Below, one piece after another: positions 59,369 through 64,000 of a stretch of DNA of 64,000 nt. Every line of letters starts with the position of its first letter. The stretch's first letter is position 1. This DNA comes from Haemaphysalis longicornis (Eukaryota > Arthropoda > Arachnida > Ixodida > Ixodidae). The stretch spans positions 42,334,144 through 42,398,143 of the forward strand of contig CM023457.1 of NCBI GenBank assembly GCA_013339765.2, in the 5' to 3' direction. Under the pieces are notes generated by a model. It saw only the letters and a list, made by a program, of their open reading frames with translations, searched no databases and was not told the DNA's origin. The translations under genes were made by a program, and so were the position numbers.

Positions 59369-60008
59369 AGAAGTAGGAGGAAGCTTAAAAACAACCAAGA
59401 GGAGGCGAGCTATCAGCCTCCGGCATATCCAGCCAGGCTAACCCCGCCTGATCCCACACAACAACAACCACCACCACCATATAAGCAAAAACGAAATGTT
59501 CGCAATCAGAGACGAACGGGGCAACATAACGCACAGCATGGACGAAGTAATATAAATAACAGAACGATTCCACACCAGGCTATACACATGTGACGTCAGA
59601 CCAAAGGAAGCTACAAAGCGTGCAAGCTTTTCTGGCGATGTCCCACCTAAAGAGGGAGTTGATAAGGCTCTCAAGGGAATGGTCTACGGCTGCAGCCACG
59701 TAGTTAGCCGAAACGACAACCGGTGAACCACCAAGGCAACAGAGTAGATACTGAGAGACGAGTCGAGAAGAAACAGAAGGCTATTAACACGATGGAGATA
59801 TGAAATACGGAAACTCGGCGGCAAAAGATTGGACTCAAGCAGTGCAGGACAGGAGCAATTGGAGGCATGAGCGGGGTCAGGATTTCGTCTAGAGGGGGGG
59901 AACACCCGTTGCATTGTGGGGAAGAGGGAAATGGCGTGGGGAAGAAAAATTGAGCTGGTGTGGCTTGGGGGAGGGGGGGGAGGTGCCCCTTCTGCGCCCC
60001 CTCCCTCT

Positions 60009-60029
60009 CCCCCCCCCCCCCCCCCCCCC
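60009..60029. repeat. C homopolymer tract
   Basis: About 21 C. Similar tracts lie at 60486-60506 and 42954-42972, and G at 13794-13816. Lengths may be unreliable in the assembly. Confidence 0.8.
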
Positions 60030-60110
60030 GCCGACGATCATGGTTGGAGGTCAGTGAGAGAATAGAGGCTTCCGTCCTGCAGTGAATCAAGTGGGCTGTT
60101 CATGAGGATG

Positions 60111-61265
60111 GTGTTGATCGGTAAATATTTTCGTTGCTGTGTCTTTGAAAGAAGAAAAATATGCGTATTCGGCACAATTTCCGCCGTAGAATTAACTATA
60201 TGTCGCATTAGTGACATTTCCAATGCATGTTTTTATCTTATTCATCAGCCTAAAATTGTGTAATTACAAACATTGAGCAACTAAGTGCACTGCTAGTGTT
60301 TTCCAATGCTGGAAGCATTGTTCGTTAACTTAGGCGCCCGGTATCAATGTGTGTACGTAAATGTACGGGTGCGATCATAACTAAACGGAGCTCGTAAGCG
60401 GTGGTCAAGAAGCACCGCTCCGCGGCTTTGGAAGACAGACAGTAGCCAACCGGAGCGCTTGGGAGACAACACTCACACTGCCCCTCCCCCCCCCCCCCCC
60501 CCCCCCGCCCTCCACATGGCCCATGTAATATTTTTTAACGATATTATGCGATCTCTTGAAGTCAAATGCCTTCGGCTTCACAGCAGGTAAGTAGAATAAA
60601 TGTGCCAAGGAATTTTTTTGCCCGTTAATAATGTCAAATGACTTCTTACCAACCGCTGTTCCTTTTTTCACTCAGAGCCGTGCGCATACCGCATTCTCCG
60701 CATAAAAGGAACCCCATCCTATTGCCGTGCGCGACGCCATCTCCCCACCCTCAGTTAAAGCACAAACCCGCCGCTTCCAAGACAGCGGGCCTCTTCGGCG
60801 GTGAGGCTCCTCGCGCGAATCGCATTGTGGTCAGCGTCCGGCTGCTGGCGCGCACAATGGCATTCCGTGCTAAGACAAGAACCGAAAGGCCGACAGAAGG
60901 AAGGAGAAGAAGAAACGAACAAGACGCGCACTTTGTGTTTGTGTGTCCGCGCGTGGTGGTCACAGGCAGGCGCCAAAGAAGCGGCCGACGACGAGCCGAC
61001 CTTGGTTCCGCCTCGCACCCCGCAGCCCGCCTGCCCGCCCCCGTGGGCCCCATCCCGCTTCCCTTGCGTCACACGCGTTCGCAGTGCACGCCGCATGCAA
61101 AAGGCGAAGGGCCATTTGCGACGGACTGCCGCAACATCATGCAGCGCGAGCGAGAGCGTTGACGCCGACGGACAGTGCGGCGTGCGCTGAGGTCACTCAT
61201 AGCGCGATGGTCACCCTGCACACCTTCCTTATCTTCATAAATGCTCTTCCTCGTCTTTTTCGGTC
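60111..61265. other. Non-coding; GC-rich with a 174-codon frame
   Basis: A + frame at 60638-61162 covers a GC-rich stretch. It overlaps 100-140 codon frames in other registers on both strands, so the openness comes from GC content. No domain is recognised. It could include a promoter or first exon but I cannot support one. Confidence 0.35.
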
Positions 61266-61267
61266 AT

Positions 61268-61270
<3 letters not shown>

Positions 61271-61351
<81 letters not shown>
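61271..61351. repeat. TA dinucleotide microsatellite
   Basis: About 40 TA units. Confidence 0.95.
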
Positions 61352-61352
<1 letters not shown>

Positions 61353-61520
61353 CGAATCAGAATAGGAAATGAGGGGCTCGTTGAAAATAAGACAGAAAAT
61401 AAGAGTTGGCAGTCAAGAAAACCTCGGAAAGCAAAGGGGACGATGTGGTAAGCCACTGAAACAGATAAAGAATTTGGAAAGAAAAAGAAAGAAAGAAAGA
61501 AAGAAAGTGGAGAAAAAATG

Positions 61521-61594
61521 CCCGCCAGGTGGGATCCGAACCCACGACCTCCAGAATACCGATCTGGTGCGATAACCACTACGCTACCGGCGGG
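61521..61594 (-). tRNA. tRNA-like gene (anticodon loop TCGGTAT), probably SINE-type
   Basis: 74 nt folding as a cloverleaf: 7 bp acceptor CCCGCCG/TGGCGGG with one G-T, A box TAGCGTAGTGG, a D stem with one mismatch, perfect 5 bp anticodon stem CCAGA/TCTGG, a 7 nt loop TCGGTAT, and a perfect T stem GTGGG/CCCAC with loop TTCGGAT. A T6 terminator follows 2 nt after the acceptor. The loop would place GGT (Thr) as anticodon, but base 33 is C not U and the T loop has GG where A is expected, so it is unlikely to act in translation. Flanking arms AAAGTGGAG and CTCCACTTT extend the fold. Confidence 0.6.
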
Positions 61595-61781
61595 GCGAGT
61601 TTCCCCTCCACTTTCTCGGGTATTTATGTTAAGGTATTTTGTTTCCTGTGCTTGGGGGTGGTAGCCAGCGCCACTCCGACTACTGGAGATTGTGTTTGAC
61701 AACGTGTGGGTACGAGCGAGTTGGACGAGGTCCTTGTAGCCCTCGTCCTTTGTTTTCTATACTGGACTCAACAATGTTATA

Positions 61782-63932
61782 GGGACCGGGCGGCCGTTGT
61801 ATGGCACCACCGTCGCTTCAGCGAACAGCGCCGCTCGTGGCGAACCGCTCGTCAGTGGAATGCAGGTGGCGGTCAGCGCAGCGTTATTGTGCATGGCTTT
61901 CTATCGTTTTTCTGCGGTGCGGCTTGCAAAGCGTGCATAACCACAAGGACTTTTTTCAGATCGGTAAATCTTGAGCGCGGATGTGACCTTTACGAGGCAT
62001 GACATGTGTGTGATTAACGCCCATACTCAGTATTTACAAATAGCAGACGACGCTCAATGCGCCAAGCTGGAAGTCAAGCTGGAAGTGGAAGTCCGTTCCT
62101 TCATGTAATTTTTTCATGCCTGCATGCAGTTTCGCGTATCGAGGAGTATATTGCAGCTAAATACTCCCACAAAGCCGGTGTGTGCAACCCATCCAGGAAT
62201 GCTGCGCCGCTGGCCTTTAGCAGCTGACAAAACGGCGTCGACGTCCGACTGTCGTGCACAAGCGAAAGGCAAAGTTTGGGGGTGCCTTCCAAGATTTACC
62301 TCAAAACAGAAATTGTGATGGACGACGCTTCCGTAACTTTATTACATACGGCTGAAACGTGCTTAATTTCACAGAAATGCTCTTACTACAGTCATCGGGA
62401 ATCGTTGATAGAATAAATACCGCATGATAGTAGAACGTTATTGCTTGTCGTGGAGAAGCATTGATTTATAAGAATCGCAATGGTTGCTGGCTAGTTGGTA
62501 AATGGTTATTCAAAAACCAATTTCCGCGTGGCTGAAGGACGCAAGACAGGAGGGTGCCTGAAGCCTGTACTCAGCTTCACAACTGAATGCTGCCGTTACA
62601 AGCTGCCACCTACGCTTGAAAAATCATGCACTCCTCCGTCTAACGACGATGATGGTTTATTGCAAAGCTTTCTCGTATGTGTTTCCTTGGTTGCCTTCTG
62701 GATTTAAGCTTTCATTAGTTGAGTCTCGAATTTGACCAGCACGCAGTTTGGTCTTTTGATCACAGCGTCTTTGACCATTTCCCATTCATTTCGCACGAAG
62801 AAAGCTTTGCGTTCAACCATCGTAATCATTAGACGAGGGGCTAGATGATTTTGCTGTTTAATTTTTAACTTCCATGCACCCCTCTCCAAATCTAAACTTT
62901 TTCCAGCGTGTCGGAAATGTGTCTGCGCTGGAGGACTCGGGCTGATGCACACATATTTGAGGAATCTAATCGCGCGTTTTTGGTGTCTTCACAAGGCATT
63001 ACACGATTTGTTAGGTACTCTGTAAAGAATACTTAAGCATTAAAAAACACCTGCTGACGTTAACACTGTCACATTTTTTAACTATCGGTGCCAGCCTTTA
63101 TTCCACGAATGTGGTAAAACGGGAAGAGGAGGAGGGATGGTTTGTGGCTTGTGCTGTTGGTAGGGTGAATAACTTTGGCACTTCATAAAATGACCCCCAC
63201 AAATGTGGGAGTTCCACTTCGGCTTTCAGGCTCCATGCTGTCAAAGTGTCGCTCACCAAAACTGAAGGCACAAAGCTCACGGTTTCAGAAAGTGTGAATT
63301 ACCGCAACGTTTCTACGGCTGCGCGGTAATCCACATCGTACGCAAGTGCCTTTCTCTACAAAGCACACGTATAGAGGTATCCCAGCGCAAAGGCTGGCGC
63401 GGAAACCGTAGTCATTGAAACCAGTCAAGATAATTTAAAGTGGTAGAAATGAATACTAATATTCCTAATAGTTTTATTCCTACTCAGATCGCGCGGAGCC
63501 ATGGGCGCATAGCGCTGCAAAAAAGCGCTCAGCCCATTTCCAACCTTAGAAGCATCCAATAAGTTTTCGTAGCCGTTAATGCATTTAAAAAGAAATGAAT
63601 ACTAATAATAGTAGTTTTATTCGTACTCAAAACGGATGTAGCCAAGCGCAAATCGCTGCAAAAAGCGCTCATGGCGTTGCAGCCGATACCCAACTTTAGA
63701 AGGGTCCGACAAGTTTACGTAGTCGTTACTGCATCTAAGAACGAAACACATCTGTCTAAACTTCGTTTTCATCCCACATGTTCCGCTCACAACACCACCA
63801 AAAAACATTCACAAAGCACCGAAGCAAACACGACGAAAAACAACGGGAGGCTGTGTAGTCCAATGCACCGGCTCATTCCACTGACGATGGGAGCGCCGAG
63901 TGGTGGCGCCACCCGTCCAGCTGCCCGGTCCC
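61782..63932. mobile_element. 2.15 kb TIR element, copy 2 (complete)
   Basis: Left end GGGACCGGGCGGCCGTTG and right end, inverted, GGGACCGGGCAGCTGGACGG share a 10 bp perfect terminal repeat that extends weakly. TATA flanks both sides (61778-61781, 63933-63936); read alternatively, a TA duplication with TAGGGACCGGGC ends. The interior contains an inverted segment pair at 62620-62690 / 62795-62860 and the ~160 bp tandem duplication (about 63465 and 63610). No transposase frame; both copies have different stops. Copy 1 is at 52790-54898. Confidence 0.75.
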
Positions 63933-63936
63933 TATA

Positions 63937-64000
63937 GTGGAAATCGTGGGTGCTTACCTACGTCGTAGACCTTAGAGTCACGGCACGAGGGCTAAAAAAA
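63937..64000. other. Window end, nothing recognised
   Basis: 64 bases outside the TIR element; no feature seen. Confidence 0.5.

Larger units (their letters stand above)
58636..60110 (+). pseudogene. RTE-clade LINE, rearranged, with nested RTE
   Basis: Segments in order: endonuclease C-terminus and linker, QDVEVLGKIRSSDYRMVRCK with ERLNLKRERRKLVK (58655-58770); KLTKKLCHKTKELIANRQNM with LSELINRSKINDIR and NVAVIEEML (58930-59108); the inserted RTE (59109-59368, -); MFAIRDERGNITHSMDEV (59495-59550), RPKEATKRASFSGDVPP and GVDKALKGM (59600-59685). It then jumps to the C-terminal end (59700-59870, pattern NDNR, GMRRRLLTRWRYEIRKLGGK), so the whole RT palm is deleted. 3' end near 60110. Dead by deletion, insertion and shifts. 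It shows the EN-RT linker the other copies lack. Confidence 0.75.

Noticed and set aside
60638..61162. 174-codon open frame on the plus strand
   Set aside because: GC-rich DNA with similar frames open in other registers and on the other strand; no domain, no clear start context.
61521..61594. Functional tRNA-Thr(GGT)
   Set aside because: C at position 33 and an abnormal T loop; eukaryotes normally decode ACC with AGT-anticodon tRNA. Kept as tRNA-like only.

Overview
The window is eukaryotic nuclear DNA made almost entirely of decayed transposable elements, with no host protein-coding gene that I can recognise. The best organism guess is a hard tick (Ixodidae, metastriate type). That rests on tRNA-derived SINEs of the Ruka kind with CAAT-type tails, RTE-clade LINEs with GAT-rich tails, a LINE with a C-terminal Cys motif ending in a CT-rich tail, and pogo/Tigger derivatives. 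This is recall of element families, not a database match. There are no bacterial operons, rRNAs, CRISPR arrays or virus-like genes.

Layout. 1-10 kb: a SINE tail, a tRNA-derived SINE, three copies of a 600-700 bp non-coding repeat carrying a TGTC microsatellite (family A), a 431 bp TIR element and a cluster of CCGTATATACGG palindromes. 10.4-13.1 kb: a broken Penelope-like element on the minus strand (reverse transcriptase, linker, GIY-YIG nuclease), followed by a hammerhead ribozyme fold. 13-17 kb: fold-back DNA, an inverted pair of repeat B whose right copy was split by a 0.47 kb insertion, a SINE and a 5'-truncated RTE. 17-24 kb: microsatellites, repeat C, a TTGGA-array composite repeat and a possible LINE scrap. 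24.9-26 kb: an RTE reverse transcriptase with a changed active site. 29.3-36.2 kb: a Tigger-like MITE, repeat E, composite TTGGA repeats, tRNA-like pieces and a 130 bp near-perfect palindrome. 37-47.4 kb: two SINEs, one nested in a LINE with a target duplication, a Tigger derivative nested in repeat E, and a LINE RNase H remnant. 47.5-49.3 kb: a CACTA-like element packed with GGGTGTT boxes. 50-56.3 kb: an RTE 3' end with target duplication, head-to-head satellite-like units, the first copy of a 2.15 kb TIR element and a LINE 3' end. 57-60.1 kb: a ~50 bp minisatellite holding a MITE, then an RTE into which another RTE has inserted. 61.3-64 kb: a TA microsatellite, a tRNA-like gene with a Pol III terminator, and the second, complete copy of the 2.15 kb element.

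How it fits together. The coding remnants (PLE, RTE and I/CR1-like LINEs, Tigger) are all broken and none encodes an intact protein. The SINEs and MITEs are non-autonomous and would have used machinery from elsewhere in the genome. Comparing copies inside the window gives three good before/after pairs (Tigger in repeat E, RTE in repeat D, an insertion in repeat B), which set insertion boundaries without outside data. Most short open frames are chance or microsatellite translations.
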